A DNA stretch of 64,000 bases from Ghiorsea sp. (GTDB lineage Bacteria; Pseudomonadota; Zetaproteobacteria; Mariprofundales; Mariprofundaceae): contig JAUZSH010000024.1 in the NCBI GenBank assembly GCA_030949605.1, positions 1 through 64,000 of the forward strand, given 5' to 3'. Below the pieces are notes generated by a model. That model saw nothing but the letters and a program-made list of their open reading frames with translations. It was not told where the DNA came from and did no database searches. A program made the position numbers and the translations under genes. Positions 1-9,066 of the stretch are shown in pieces (within the stretch, counting starts at the first letter, position 1; each line of letters opens with the position of its first letter).

Positions 1-180
1 GAAATTCATTTCGATCAGCACCACCTCACCTTAGAAGATGTTGCTTTAGATATTCGTAATATTGGGAAAAACAAAAATCCGCGCATTGAACTTCAAGCAC
101 ACATTGGCAGTGGTCGCATTGATGCTCATGGCTACCTCAACCTTAAGCAAGGGAGATTTATAAAGGTTTTGGCAGAGTAA
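1..180 (+). pseudogene. AsmA-like envelope protein, upstream piece cut off by a frameshift
   Basis: Frame 1 is open from the window edge to a TAA at 178-180 and reads as a beta-rich protein (HIGSGRIDAHGYLNL, then a short unrelated tail). From about base 153 the coding sense moves to frame 3, which reads GFGRVKLFDIPLSNW straight into the gene annotated at 246-2084. One extra G in the GGG run at 151-153 would join both pieces into one protein. The true gene therefore starts left of the window and continues to 2084. A real mutation and an assembly or sequencing error in a short homopolymer cannot be told apart here. Confidence 0.6.
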
Positions 181-245
181 AGCTCTTCGACATCCCACTG
201 TCTAACTGGAACCACGGCACCCACCTTGAAACGCTTCATGGCAGT

Positions 246-2084
246 GTGACCACTCACTTCAACCCAGATACTTCTTGGCAAATCTTTGGACACCTGACTT
301 TGCAACAACAACACAAGGATGTGTTGGAGGTTCGCGCTAAAGTGGTGGGTGGTAAAGAAAAAGACTACCTAACCATTCAAAATTTTGTGATAAACCATAA
401 AGCTATTGGTGCAATACAAGTCGTTGGAGGATGCGTCTCACAAGAGCAATGTGATATTAATATTCAAAGTCAACGCATTGCCCTACAACCTTTATTGAAA
501 CTGCTACAATCACCTGATACAGCCGATGGAAGCATTGAAGATATAAAAATAAATAGCCAATTGCATAATGGTCGCTGGGTCAACTATGCACAAGCAACGT
601 GGCAGGATTTTTCCTATGTTAAAAAACAAGCAGCTGATTCAGCAACACGTATTCATATACCAGCATCAACCCTGCATGTTTCCGATTTTGATTGGCGCAA
701 TAAACAAGCATGGAATATTCATCAAGTTGTACTTCAATCTCCTCTCAAATCTGAAATTGAAATCAACAAAATAACATTTCATCAACATCAACTTTCACTA
801 CCCATCACATTCAATCATACAAGCTATTGGTTACCTGCCGCCCAATGGTTGTGGTCCCATGAACACATCACTGGACAGGGTCAAGTCAATGGTACGCTAC
901 AGCTTGAGCTACAACATCATGAGCTCACCAGCGCACATATTGCACTGGATGCCAGCGATGCTGAAATCAGTCACGCATCCTTTAAGAAGCCTCAAAATAT
1001 ACCATTAAACATCACATCCAAGCTGCTTTGGAACAAAGAAAAGTCACTCACCATTGCTGAACTTGCCCTCACACTCAATGCTTCCACCATTCAACTGCGC
1101 CAAGACAAGAAACATTGGTATTTCACAGATATTAATATTGATTTGGACCAACTTAAAGCAGAAGGCATACAGCCACCTGACTTATGGAAACCTTGGCATG
1201 GCTACATTCGCGGGCATACGACACTTTATAATCCTCATGAAAAGTTCATCATTGAAGAGGCTAATATTGATCTCATCCAATTTGGTAAAGGCCGTCATTT
1301 TGTTGATGGTCAAATCATTGTGAATGGCACACTTTGGGATGTGGAAAACCTGCACTGGATACATGAAAAAAATGAGGCTGAGTTTTTTGGTGGTCAAAAT
1401 AATCAATTCGATATTGTTGCACAATCTCTCGATGCTCAGGCGCTTGTCTTGTTGCAGTCGCTACCTTTTTCACCCCATGGAAAACTGACAAGCAAAGCTT
1501 TGCGTCTACCCTTTGGCACATTGCGCGATGTCTCTGCAAGCTATAAAATCCTAGATAACTCACTGTCTTTACAGGACTTTACAAGTAAATTTTATGAAGG
1601 AACACTTCACGCGAAACAAGTCAATGTGTTCACACAAGGTGAGAATGTTGCCATGCGTAGCACAATTCAAGTGGGTGGTATTCATTTAAACAACTGGCTG
1701 TGGCTACATAAACAATTTGATACTCATCTTCAAGCCACTGTTTATGCCACATTAAATTTATATGCTGAATTTGATGAGAAGCAACGCTTGTCATCATGGA
1801 AAGGTGATGGTGATGTATCGATTTACAATGGTATTTGGTTGTTTCATAAGAAAAACATCAAAGCCGATAAACTCAGTTTAAAATTACGCAAACGCAAAGA
1901 ATTTAATAGCACATTCACTGTTGAAGATGACGACGATCAAGGTTTTGGCACACTACGCATTGATGCAGAAAAAGACGTGTCGGGTCAATTCAAATGGTTG
2001 GATAAAACATATATATTTTCCAAAACATGGCCTAAGTTTCGCTTTCAAGAAGAAACCCTCAACACCCAAGAAACTCCTCAATAA
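246..2084 (+). CDS. AsmA/YhdP-like large envelope protein, C-terminal part
   Basis: The open frame starts with GTG at 246, but in-frame coding sense extends back to about base 150 (KLFDIPLSNWNHG), so 246 is only the first usable start in a broken gene. The 612 residues are rich in beta-strand repeats alternating with amphipathic segments. The end (GDGDVSIYNGIWLFHKKNI, then ITF/FKFRF-like strands) resembles the AsmA_2/DUF748/YhdP superfamily, whose members are bridge-like proteins implicated in moving phospholipid between inner and outer membrane. No signal peptide is visible because the N-terminus is missing. Family assignment rests on composition and pattern, not on a diagnostic motif. It is followed by a 1-kb gene-free repeat region. 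Confidence 0.5.
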   Translation: MTTHFNPDTSWQIFGHLTLQQQHKDVLEVRAKVVGGKEKDYLTIQNFVINHKAIGAIQVVGGCVSQEQCDINIQSQRIALQPLLKLLQSPDTADGSIEDIKINSQLHNGRWVNYAQATWQDFSYVKKQAADSATRIHIPASTLHVSDFDWRNKQAWNIHQVVLQSPLKSEIEINKITFHQHQLSLPITFNHTSYWLPAAQWLWSHEHITGQGQVNGTLQLELQHHELTSAHIALDASDAEISHASFKKPQNIPLNITSKLLWNKEKSLTIAELALTLNASTIQLRQDKKHWYFTDINIDLDQLKAEGIQPPDLWKPWHGYIRGHTTLYNPHEKFIIEEANIDLIQFGKGRHFVDGQIIVNGTLWDVENLHWIHEKNEAEFFGGQNNQFDIVAQSLDAQALVLLQSLPFSPHGKLTSKALRLPFGTLRDVSASYKILDNSLSLQDFTSKFYEGTLHAKQVNVFTQGENVAMRSTIQVGGIHLNNWLWLHKQFDTHLQATVYATLNLYAEFDEKQRLSSWKGDGDVSIYNGIWLFHKKNIKADKLSLKLRKRKEFNSTFTVEDDDDQGFGTLRIDAEKDVSGQFKWLDKTYIFSKTWPKFRFQEETLNTQETPQ

Positions 2085-2210
2085 ATGATGTTAACCATGC
2101 GGGGTTAACATCCCAGGGTGCTTTCTCAGGCTTACGCCTTCACCTTGAGCCTCACTTCCAACCCGTACGCAGGTCTTGCGCAATATTTTTTAAGGAAACT
2201 CCACATAGAT
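2085..2210 (+). repeat. Degenerate repeat patchwork downstream of the AsmA-like gene
   Basis: About 37 bases at 2112-2148 (core GGTGCTTTCTCAGGCTTACG) match the inside of the 304-bp repeat at 5941-6244 and its copy at 53320-53622. The following stretch (CTCACTTCCAACC, then GGAAACTCCACAT) matches the right end of the repeat at 2848-3060. It appears to be a hybrid of two repeat families, without clean ends. Confidence 0.5.
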
Positions 2211-2242
2211 TAAACTCAAAAAGTCATAAGCTATTGATATGT

Positions 2243-2519
2243 CCGACATTCCGCACCCTTGATTTTGATTTTTGGTATTGAATGAAAAGACATGAAAACA
2301 TAATGTTTTCAACGCTAAACAAGCTTATTATGGTAATACATTGCTTGTGACTTTAGCCCTCATGACAAGAGGATTATTCATAATTTTAGTCATTTACCCT
2401 CAAATATACCTTTCATGAGAGGTGGCACAGTTTAGCGAAATAGCCTCATTTTTCTAACCTGTTGAAAAATATAGATAAATTAAATAAAGTAATATTGATT
2501 TAGGGGTGCGGAATGTCGG
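2243..2519. mobile_element. 277-bp MITE with IS1634-type ends (family M1)
   Basis: The ends are CCGACATTCCGCACCC (2243) and its exact reverse complement ending at 2519, the same termini as the two full IS1634-family elements at 21762-23549 and 51336-53123. It is flanked by a perfect 6-bp target duplication ATATGT (2237-2242 and 2520-2525), the same duplication length as those elements. The AT-rich interior carries no reading frame of note. This is the expected structure of a non-autonomous element moved by the IS1634 transposase. A truncated, inverted copy lies at 53174-53319. Confidence 0.85.
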
Positions 2520-2555
2520 ATATGTTGAAATAATATCATGTTTTCAGCCACATAA

Positions 2556-2827
2556 CTTACATTGAGCGGGTATCTTTTTTTTTAAAATGATTTAAAATTG
2601 ATGTCGGATGATGTTTGTTCTCATCATATTGAATAAAAACAGCCTTTTATGACCGAATCATTTAGCCATTTAATGAAAATTACGGTATCGATTTTCAACT
2701 TTTTGCTTAAGTTGGTTGTAGATTGAAATTCATAGGATAATCAGAATCGTGATGTATATCCTTATCTCATTGATTTATAAGGATAAAATAACCAATAAAA
2801 TGATAAAACATACCCGCTCAATGTAAG
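2556..2827. mobile_element. 272-bp MITE with CTTACATTGAGCGGGTA ends (family M2)
   Basis: Terminal inverted repeats CTTACATTGAGCGGGTA and TACCCGCTCAATGTAAG bound an AT-rich, non-coding interior. A perfect 6-bp target duplication ACATAA flanks it (2550-2555, 2828-2833). A nearly identical copy is at 20871-21144, and a 25-bp end fragment is at 53149-53173. No transposase with these ends is present in the window, so its partner element is unknown. Confidence 0.85.
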
Positions 2828-2847
2828 ACATAAAGTGCAAAGCTTTG

Positions 2848-3060
2848 ACTAGGCTGACCACAAAAGTCTTGCATATAACTGGAAACTTATGCGGTTATTT
2901 TCATAGGAAGTGAGGCTTTAGCCTCGCCCAAAAAAAGCCAAGTGTTAGGTTTTGTTCTATTTCTGGTGAAGTGATTGAATATCATTCATCAATGCGAGGC
3001 TAAAGCCTCACTTCCAACCTATGCGCAACGCTTACGCCATACTTTTGAGGAAACTCTACA
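2848..3060. repeat. Palindrome-pair repeat, intact copy (family R6)
   Basis: It begins ACTAGGCTGACC and contains a perfect 22-nt inverted pair (2906-2927 and 2994-3015, core GAGGCTTTAGCCTC) separated by 66 bases, able to form a long stem-loop. A second copy at 21689-23695 is nearly identical but is interrupted by an IS1634 element. The same GGCTAAAGCC core recurs inside the 304-bp repeats at 5941 and 53320. No coding frame here is convincing. Confidence 0.7.
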
Positions 3061-3104
3061 TAACACCAAGGTACGAGTAAGCCTTACCACTGGAAAAATA
3101 TATA

Positions 3105-3130
3105 AAAGGTACGACTTAAGCCGTACCTTT
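3105..3130 (-). terminator. Rho-independent terminator after amtB1
   Basis: Stem AAAGGTACG / CGTACCTTT with an 8-nt loop lies just past the stop of the minus-strand amt gene. Read on the minus strand it is followed by TTTTATAT. Confidence 0.6.
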
Positions 3131-3153
3131 ACCAACGCTCAACCACTGTGGAT

Positions 3154-4350
3154 TTAACGTGACTGCATATCCTCTTCAGGGTTAGCACTAATATGATGAA
3201 TCGCCAAATCAGCACCCATATGCTCATCCTCTTGGCTCAAGCGAATGCCAATCGTGGCTTTAATCGCGCCATATACGATAAATCCACCTGCAACGGCAAT
3301 GGCTACGCCTGATAATGTTCCAACAAGTTGTGCCATAAAGGTTACACCACCTGCACCGCCCAAAGCAGCAGAACCAAAAATACCCGCAGCAATACCGCCC
3401 CATGCACCACACACACCATGCAAAGGAATCACACCCAATACATCATCAATTTTAAGTTTATTTTGCATATAAGTGAACCCATATACAAACACAGCACCTG
3501 CAATCAAACCGATGGCCAGAGCACCGATCGGATGCACAATGTCTGAACCTGCACAAATCGCAACCAAACCTGCCAACGCACCATTATGTACAAAGCCAGG
3601 GTCATTTTTACCCACAACAAGTGCTGCAAGCAAACCGCCGACCATGGCAAGCAATGAGTTCATGGCTACCAAACCTGATGCACCATCAGCAGTGCCTGCG
3701 CTCATCACATTGAAACCAAACCAACCCACACACAATACCCAAGAACCCAATGCTAGAAAGGGAATATTGGAAGGGAGAATGGCATTCACTTGCCCCGTTT
3801 TGGAATAACGACCCAAACGAGGACCCAGCACCATCACTGCACCAAAAGCCAAGAAGCCACCCATACCATGAACAACAACTGAACCAGCAAAATCATGAAA
3901 GGGTGCGCCAAAAGATGCTTCTAACCAATCTTGAAAACCCAAGTTACCATTCCAAATCATACCCTCATAAAAAGGATAAATAAGCCCAACCAAAAGCACC
4001 GTTGCCAACACATTAGGCCAAAAGCGAATACGCTCAGCAATACCACCTGAAATAATGGCAGGGATAGCTGCCGCAAAAGTTAAAAGGAAGAAGAAATGCA
4101 CCATCTTATAGCCATTTTCTCCACCTTCCATGATATTAAGCTCTGCAACAGGTGCAAAAAAGTTAATGCCATAAGCCACTGAAAAGCCAATAAAGAAATA
4201 AGCTACCGTTGAAAACCCAAAATCTGTAATCACACGAACCAAAGCATTCACTTGATTCTTTTTGCGCACCGTCCCCACTTCTAAAAAAGCAAAACCTGCG
4301 TGCATAGCCAGCACCATGGCCGCCCCCATAGTTAGGAAAAATACATCCAT
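3154..4350 (-). CDS. amtB: Ammonium transporter, first copy
   Basis: A polytopic inner-membrane protein of 398 residues that conducts ammonium/ammonia. The family signature HDFAGSVVVHGMGG (about residues 151-164) carries the conserved Asp and first pore His, and HGVCGAWGG (about 312) carries the second pore His. The protein starts directly at the first membrane helix and lacks the N-terminal leader-like stretch of the copy at 6441-7712. The C-terminal tail (after GIRLSQEDE) is the region that docks PII. It lies 10 bases downstream of a PII gene with a terminator after it, so the pair forms a two-gene operon, probably induced by nitrogen limitation. Confidence 0.93.
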   Translation of the reverse strand: MDVFFLTMGAAMVLAMHAGFAFLEVGTVRKKNQVNALVRVITDFGFSTVAYFFIGFSVAYGINFFAPVAELNIMEGGENGYKMVHFFFLLTFAAAIPAIISGGIAERIRFWPNVLATVLLVGLIYPFYEGMIWNGNLGFQDWLEASFGAPFHDFAGSVVVHGMGGFLAFGAVMVLGPRLGRYSKTGQVNAILPSNIPFLALGSWVLCVGWFGFNVMSAGTADGASGLVAMNSLLAMVGGLLAALVVGKNDPGFVHNGALAGLVAICAGSDIVHPIGALAIGLIAGAVFVYGFTYMQNKLKIDDVLGVIPLHGVCGAWGGIAAGIFGSAALGGAGGVTFMAQLVGTLSGVAIAVAGGFIVYGAIKATIGIRLSQEDEHMGADLAIHHISANPEEDMQSR

Positions 4351-4360
4351 GATTATCTCC

Positions 4361-4832
<472 letters not shown>

Positions 4833-4850
4833 CAACATGCTGCTTATGAT

Positions 4851-5007
4851 CCACTTGCAAAACTCATGAGCGGCGATTGACTTCACCACTCTGGCGCGTT
4901 TTTAGGCTGGAATTCGGTGTATGGAACCACCATGCCCCCCCTCATTTCAGCCTAAAAACGCACTCAAAGTGGGATTGCCACTCATCCACCCAGAGTTTTG
5001 TAAGTGG
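4851..5007. repeat. 157-bp imperfect inverted repeat
   Basis: The outer arms CCACTTGCAAAACTC and GAGTTTTGTAAGTGG pair, and a second inner pair GCGTTTTTAGGCTG / CAGCCTAAAAACGC encloses a short loop. The whole segment could fold into one long hairpin. I see no second copy in the window. It may be a solitary MITE, or a structure in the tail of the porin mRNA (gene at 5033-5728). Confidence 0.6.
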
Positions 5008-5032
5008 CTCATATGAATAGTTTGTAAGCGGC

Positions 5033-5728
5033 TCAATAAGCGAAGTTGATCGCAAAAACCAAAGCATCTGGTGTTGCCACCGTATTCAATGCCCCCATAT
5101 GGTAGTTGTAAGTCAATGATGGAGACAACACAATATCTCGCATTTCAACTTCTTTACTCACACCAATGGCTAAATTGACCAGCTCACTTGTTCCGACATT
5201 GGGAGCAGAAAAAGACAACGTGCCGTCAATGGATAATTCTGCCAACTCAATACCTGATGACAAATCAAGCCAAATATTTTGTGAATTAATATCATAATAC
5301 AGTTCTGCTGCACCAAGCTCATGCGTTACACCAGCATAAACTTCTGTTGCATTGCTAGCACCGTTATTGTGATAACGATACAGAATCATACCAGCAGAAT
5401 AACCTATAAAACCCAAGTCCGCAGAATAGTCCAAAGTCACATCAAACTCTGTTGCATTATTGCCTGCACCCAATGTTGCAAACCAAACATTGGCACTCAC
5501 CCCGCTATCATGCTCCCAACCAACATCACCTTGAACCGATAACGAACCTGCACTTTGTCTTTGTCCACGAAAGATATATTGGCTGTATAATCCAATATTT
5601 GAATCTGTCGTTTCAACATCAGACATCAATGACTCAATATCCGCTGCTTGTGCTGAAATGTTGCCAATTGTGATAGCACCCAACATCAGAGAAACACCCA
5701 ATATATATTTTATTTGCTTAATCATCAT
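5033..5728 (-). CDS. TorF-family putative porin, first copy
   Basis: A 231-residue secreted beta-barrel-like protein with a signal peptide (MMIKQIKYILGVSLMLGAI, cleavage near SAQA-ADIE). The mature part shows alternating short strands and the family-typical start YSQYIFRGQRQS, and it ends in an aromatic residue (AINFAY) as outer-membrane barrels do. This matches the TIGR02001/TorF group of proteobacterial proteins, often found beside ammonium transporters. A second copy is at 8135-8806 with the same gene order downstream. The substrate is not established; a role in outer-membrane passage of nitrogen compounds is inferred from context only. Confidence 0.8.
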   Translation of the reverse strand: MMIKQIKYILGVSLMLGAITIGNISAQAADIESLMSDVETTDSNIGLYSQYIFRGQRQSAGSLSVQGDVGWEHDSGVSANVWFATLGAGNNATEFDVTLDYSADLGFIGYSAGMILYRYHNNGASNATEVYAGVTHELGAAELYYDINSQNIWLDLSSGIELAELSIDGTLSFSAPNVGTSELVNLAIGVSKEVEMRDIVLSPSLTYNYHMGALNTVATPDALVFAINFAY

Positions 5729-5940
5729 TCACGCCCACCCATTATGCTTAATCTTGTCCACACAATATAAACTATTTTATTCTTTTCAAGTGATGAAAAA
5801 CACCTTAAGGAGAGAGGTAATTGCAAAACTCTAGGCAAAACCGCAACCTTAACACGTATTTTTTATATGGTTAAATTGTTTTAGTTTTGAGCCTCAACTT
5901 TTCTCGGAACATATCATTTTCAGCATTTTCTGGTTTTTAA

Positions 5941-6244
5941 CTGATGTTACGCAGTCGGACTAAAATTCGTCATTTCCACGCAAGAACACAGGAACGAGAA
6001 AATATATGGCAGAAAGTCATGATTGAGGAAGTGCGACTCAAGGTGAAGGCGTAAGCCTGAGAAAGCACCCTGGGGTGTCAGTCGCGCATGCATGATGATG
6101 CTTCTCATGCGGGGCTAAAGCCCCACTTCCTATATTGAGATCGCAGTATTACCGTTCATTTTTAACGAATGAAGGTAAAACTAAAATCTACGCGCTACAA
6201 ATGAGAGTGGAGTCATTCTTTCTCAACAAAGTGCGTAACATCAG
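5941..6244. mobile_element. 304-bp MITE-like repeat with CTGATGTTACGCA ends (family M3)
   Basis: Ends CTGATGTTACGCA and TGCGTAACATCAG are exact inverted repeats, extendable outward to CTGGT..AA / TT..ACCAG. The interior contains a GGGGCTAAAGCCCC palindrome and a short segment shared with 2112-2148. An inverted copy of nearly the same length is at 53320-53622. I cannot define a clear target duplication. It fills most of the gap between the first porin gene and amtB2; the flanking bases 5729-5940 and 6245-6318 hold nothing else I recognise. Confidence 0.75.
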
Positions 6245-6318
6245 TTACCAGCAGGGAGTTTTTTTCAGGTTTTAAATAGCGGTAATTCAACTCGGATGAA
6301 GAGTTTTGCAATGACCAA

Positions 6319-6347
6319 TAAAAAAAGGCGAGTGATTGCTCACCCGC
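6319..6347 (-). terminator. Rho-independent terminator after amtB2
   Basis: Minus-strand stem GGCGGGTGA / TCACTCGCC with a short loop followed by TTTTTTATT, 90 bases past the amtB2 stop. Confidence 0.75.
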
Positions 6348-6440
6348 CCTCCTCTTACCTAAGACTTTACCGATTCATGCAAATAGAATGGCAATAAAAA
6401 TTAGTTCATCACTAATAAAGTCTTAAATATGAATACCGAC

Positions 6441-7712
6441 TTATTTATTGCCAAACTCAGGGTATGCTTCCAACCCACATTCGCCAACATCTAAGCCTTC
6501 ATATTCTTCTTCCTCAGATACGCGGATACCAAACAATGCTTTAATAGCTAGCCACACCACGAAACTTGAAGCGAATACGAATGCGAAAATAACACCAATA
6601 CCCATCAATTGTGAGCCGAGTGATGCATCTGCATTGGTGATACAAACAGCCAAAAGACCCCAAATACCAACCACACCATGCACAGAAATAGCACCCACTG
6701 GGTCATCAATTTTGAACAAACGATCCATATAAACAATAGATACCACGACAATCAAACCACCAATTGCACCAATCAATGTTGCCATTTCAGGAGAAGGTGT
6801 AAGCGGCTCGGCGGTAATTGACACAAGACCTGCTAGCGCACCATTAAGTGCCATGGTCAAATCAGCTTTACCAAACCAAAGTCTAGCAAACACAAGTGCA
6901 GCAACAACACCACCTGCTGCAGCCATATTGGTATTTACAAACACCATCGCTGTTGCATTGGCTTCTGCCACATCAGACACTTTAAGCTCAGAGCCACCAT
7001 TAAAGCCGAACCAGCCCAACCACAGAATGAATGTACCCAAGGTTGCCATCGGAAGGTTTGCACCTGGAATAGCGTTTACAGAACCATCTTTATTATATTT
7101 ACCTTTACGAGCGCCAAGCAAGATAACACCAGCCAAAGCCGCTGCAGCACCTGCCATGTGAACCACACCAGAACCAGCGAAATCGCTGAAACCTGCTGCA
7201 TCTAGGAAGCCACCACCCCATTTCCACATACCTTGAAGTGGGTAAATGAATCCAGTAAACACAATCGCAAAGGCAAAGAAAGCCCAAAGCTTCATGCGCT
7301 CAGCAACAGCACCAGACACGATAGACATGGCAGTTGCTACAAAAACCACTTGGAAGAAAAAGTCTGACAAGCTGGAGTAATAGGGTGCGCCTTCGCCGCC
7401 AGCCAAAACAGCCGCCGCATCGTTGTCAGCACCAAGTCCAAAGCTTAACGCTGTTGGCAAAATATCACCTGCATTGGTATACATAATATTGTAACCCACA
7501 ATCATGTACATGATACAAGCCAATGAATACAACACAATATTTTTGGTTAAAATTTCAGCCGTGTTTTTTGAGCGAACAAGACCAGCTTCGAGCATGGAAA
7601 AGCCTGCCGCCATCCACATCACGAATGCGCCCATCACCAAGAAGTAGAAGGTGTCGAGTGCGTATTTAGTTTGCAGGATATCCCCTGCCAATTGTTGTAC
7701 ATTCGGTTCCAT
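6441..7712 (-). CDS. amtB: Ammonium transporter, second copy
   Basis: A 423-residue Amt-family channel with a short N-terminal extension (MEPNVQQLAGDILQ) before the first helix, MLEAGLVRSKN in the first loop, the core signature FSDFAGSGVVHMAGAAAAL, and the second pore His in SVHGVVGIWG. The acidic C-terminal tail (RVSEEEEYEGLDVGECGLE) is the classical PII-binding tail, unlike the more divergent tail of the copy at 3154-4350. It lies 13 bases behind glnK2 and ends at a strong terminator. The two Amt proteins are clearly different subfamilies rather than a recent duplicate pair. Confidence 0.95.
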   Translation of the reverse strand: MEPNVQQLAGDILQTKYALDTFYFLVMGAFVMWMAAGFSMLEAGLVRSKNTAEILTKNIVLYSLACIMYMIVGYNIMYTNAGDILPTALSFGLGADNDAAAVLAGGEGAPYYSSLSDFFFQVVFVATAMSIVSGAVAERMKLWAFFAFAIVFTGFIYPLQGMWKWGGGFLDAAGFSDFAGSGVVHMAGAAAALAGVILLGARKGKYNKDGSVNAIPGANLPMATLGTFILWLGWFGFNGGSELKVSDVAEANATAMVFVNTNMAAAGGVVAALVFARLWFGKADLTMALNGALAGLVSITAEPLTPSPEMATLIGAIGGLIVVVSIVYMDRLFKIDDPVGAISVHGVVGIWGLLAVCITNADASLGSQLMGIGVIFAFVFASSFVVWLAIKALFGIRVSEEEEYEGLDVGECGLEAYPEFGNK

Positions 7713-7725
7713 AATGTAATCTCCC

Positions 7726-8067
<342 letters not shown>

Positions 8068-8102
8068 TTATTATCCTCCTGTTTTATTCTTTTGCTACAA
8101 AT

Positions 8103-8128
8103 AAAAAAGGGAGCCACTTAGGCTCCCT
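8103..8128 (-). terminator. Terminator between the second porin and glnK2
   Basis: Minus-strand stem GGGAGCC / GGCTCCC with a 5-nt loop followed by a six-T run. Because no good promoter is visible between it and glnK2, it may act as a partial terminator that sets porin expression above glnK2-amtB2. Confidence 0.75.
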
Positions 8129-8134
8129 CTTCAA

Positions 8135-8806
8135 TTAAAATGATGCGTTTACGCCCATAGCAAACTCAGCACCCAAATCTCCCGCTTTGCCTGCGGTCAT
8201 CGATGGTGAAAGTGTGTATGAACCCATATCAAAGTCTTTGCTTGCGCCAAGTGTGATATGCGTTGTGCTTGTTCCAACATCAGGAGAGAAAACACCTACA
8301 GCAACTGAAGCATCAAACATATCAGCAACGGTGTCCCCTGCACTCAACTCAATGTAGTTATACGTATCACTGATGTAAGCCGTTGCCGATGCAATATCAT
8401 AGCTACCACCAATATAAAATTCATTCACATCCAATGTTGAGTCAGTATAAACATAAGCAATGTAACCCACTGAATAACCAATATCACCAGCTTCGCCAGA
8501 GTAATCAACTGTAAAGTCAAACTCAGTTTCTTTACCTGAACCAGCCGCGCCATTCACGCCTGTGGCAAACCATACATTTGCAGAAAGTCCACTTTCATGT
8601 TCAATACCAACATCACCTTGCAATGAAGCCGTCCCATTTCCTGAAGCATCAAGGCCTTGAGCAGCACCACGGAAAATATATTGTGAAAATGCACCAATAT
8701 CCGCATATACTGACATATCATCAGCAGCTTGAGCTGGTGCAGCGATACCAACCAAGCCCATACCTAACATCAATGACATTGCATAATTCTTTAACTTATT
8801 ATTCAT
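8135..8806 (-). CDS. TorF-family putative porin, second copy
   Basis: A 223-residue secreted protein with a signal peptide (MNNKLKNYAMSLMLGMGL, cleavage near PAQA-ADDM). The mature start IGAFSQYIFRGAAQG matches the first copy's YSQYIFRGQRQS, and the middle shares the EFDFTVDYSGEAGDIGYSVG-type strand pattern. It ends in Phe (GVNASF), as expected for a BAM-assembled barrel. It heads the second porin-PII-Amt set and has a good candidate sigma-54 promoter upstream, which supports nitrogen-regulated expression. Transport substrate unknown. Confidence 0.82.
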   Translation of the reverse strand: MNNKLKNYAMSLMLGMGLVGIAAPAQAADDMSVYADIGAFSQYIFRGAAQGLDASGNGTASLQGDVGIEHESGLSANVWFATGVNGAAGSGKETEFDFTVDYSGEAGDIGYSVGYIAYVYTDSTLDVNEFYIGGSYDIASATAYISDTYNYIELSAGDTVADMFDASVAVGVFSPDVGTSTTHITLGASKDFDMGSYTLSPSMTAGKAGDLGAEFAMGVNASF

Positions 8807-8873
8807 TCGTCTTCTCCATTTTCAACCAATACTATTCAGTTGAATTAGCTTGTTTTATTTATACTCAAATATA

Positions 8874-8890
8874 AGCAATAGCAAAGCCAA
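8874..8890 (-). promoter_or_regulatory. Candidate sigma-54 promoter for the second porin-glnK-amtB set
   Basis: The minus-strand sequence TTGGCTTTGCTATTGCTT has GG and GC exactly 10 bases apart, TGGC at -24 and TTGCTT at -12, close to the sigma-54 consensus. Predicted transcript start is about 8863, giving a leader of some 57 bases. Sigma-54/NtrC control is the usual mode for glnK-amtB. Bases 8891-9066 hold no other feature I can name. Confidence 0.6.
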
Positions 8891-9066
8891 TCACAAAACG
8901 TTGCAAACAAAGGATTTTATAATTTACCATCAGAATTATGGCTATATTACATTCATATTGTGCCTATAATTTAATCATGCTGCTTTGATGAAAACAACAA
9001 TCGACAGCCAAGCAACAACAACATAGGTTTGCCACCATCCAAAAATCATATTTTCGAGGTTCATCC

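Noticed and set aside
2975-3157. 60-codon plus-strand frame in the intergenic repeat
   Set aside because: It lies within the palindrome-pair repeat and reads into a terminator; a chance frame.
5729-5760. Sigma-54 promoter for the first porin gene
   Set aside because: A GG-N10-GC spacing exists (minus strand, about 5743-5756), but both boxes are poor and it sits too close to the start codon to leave a leader.
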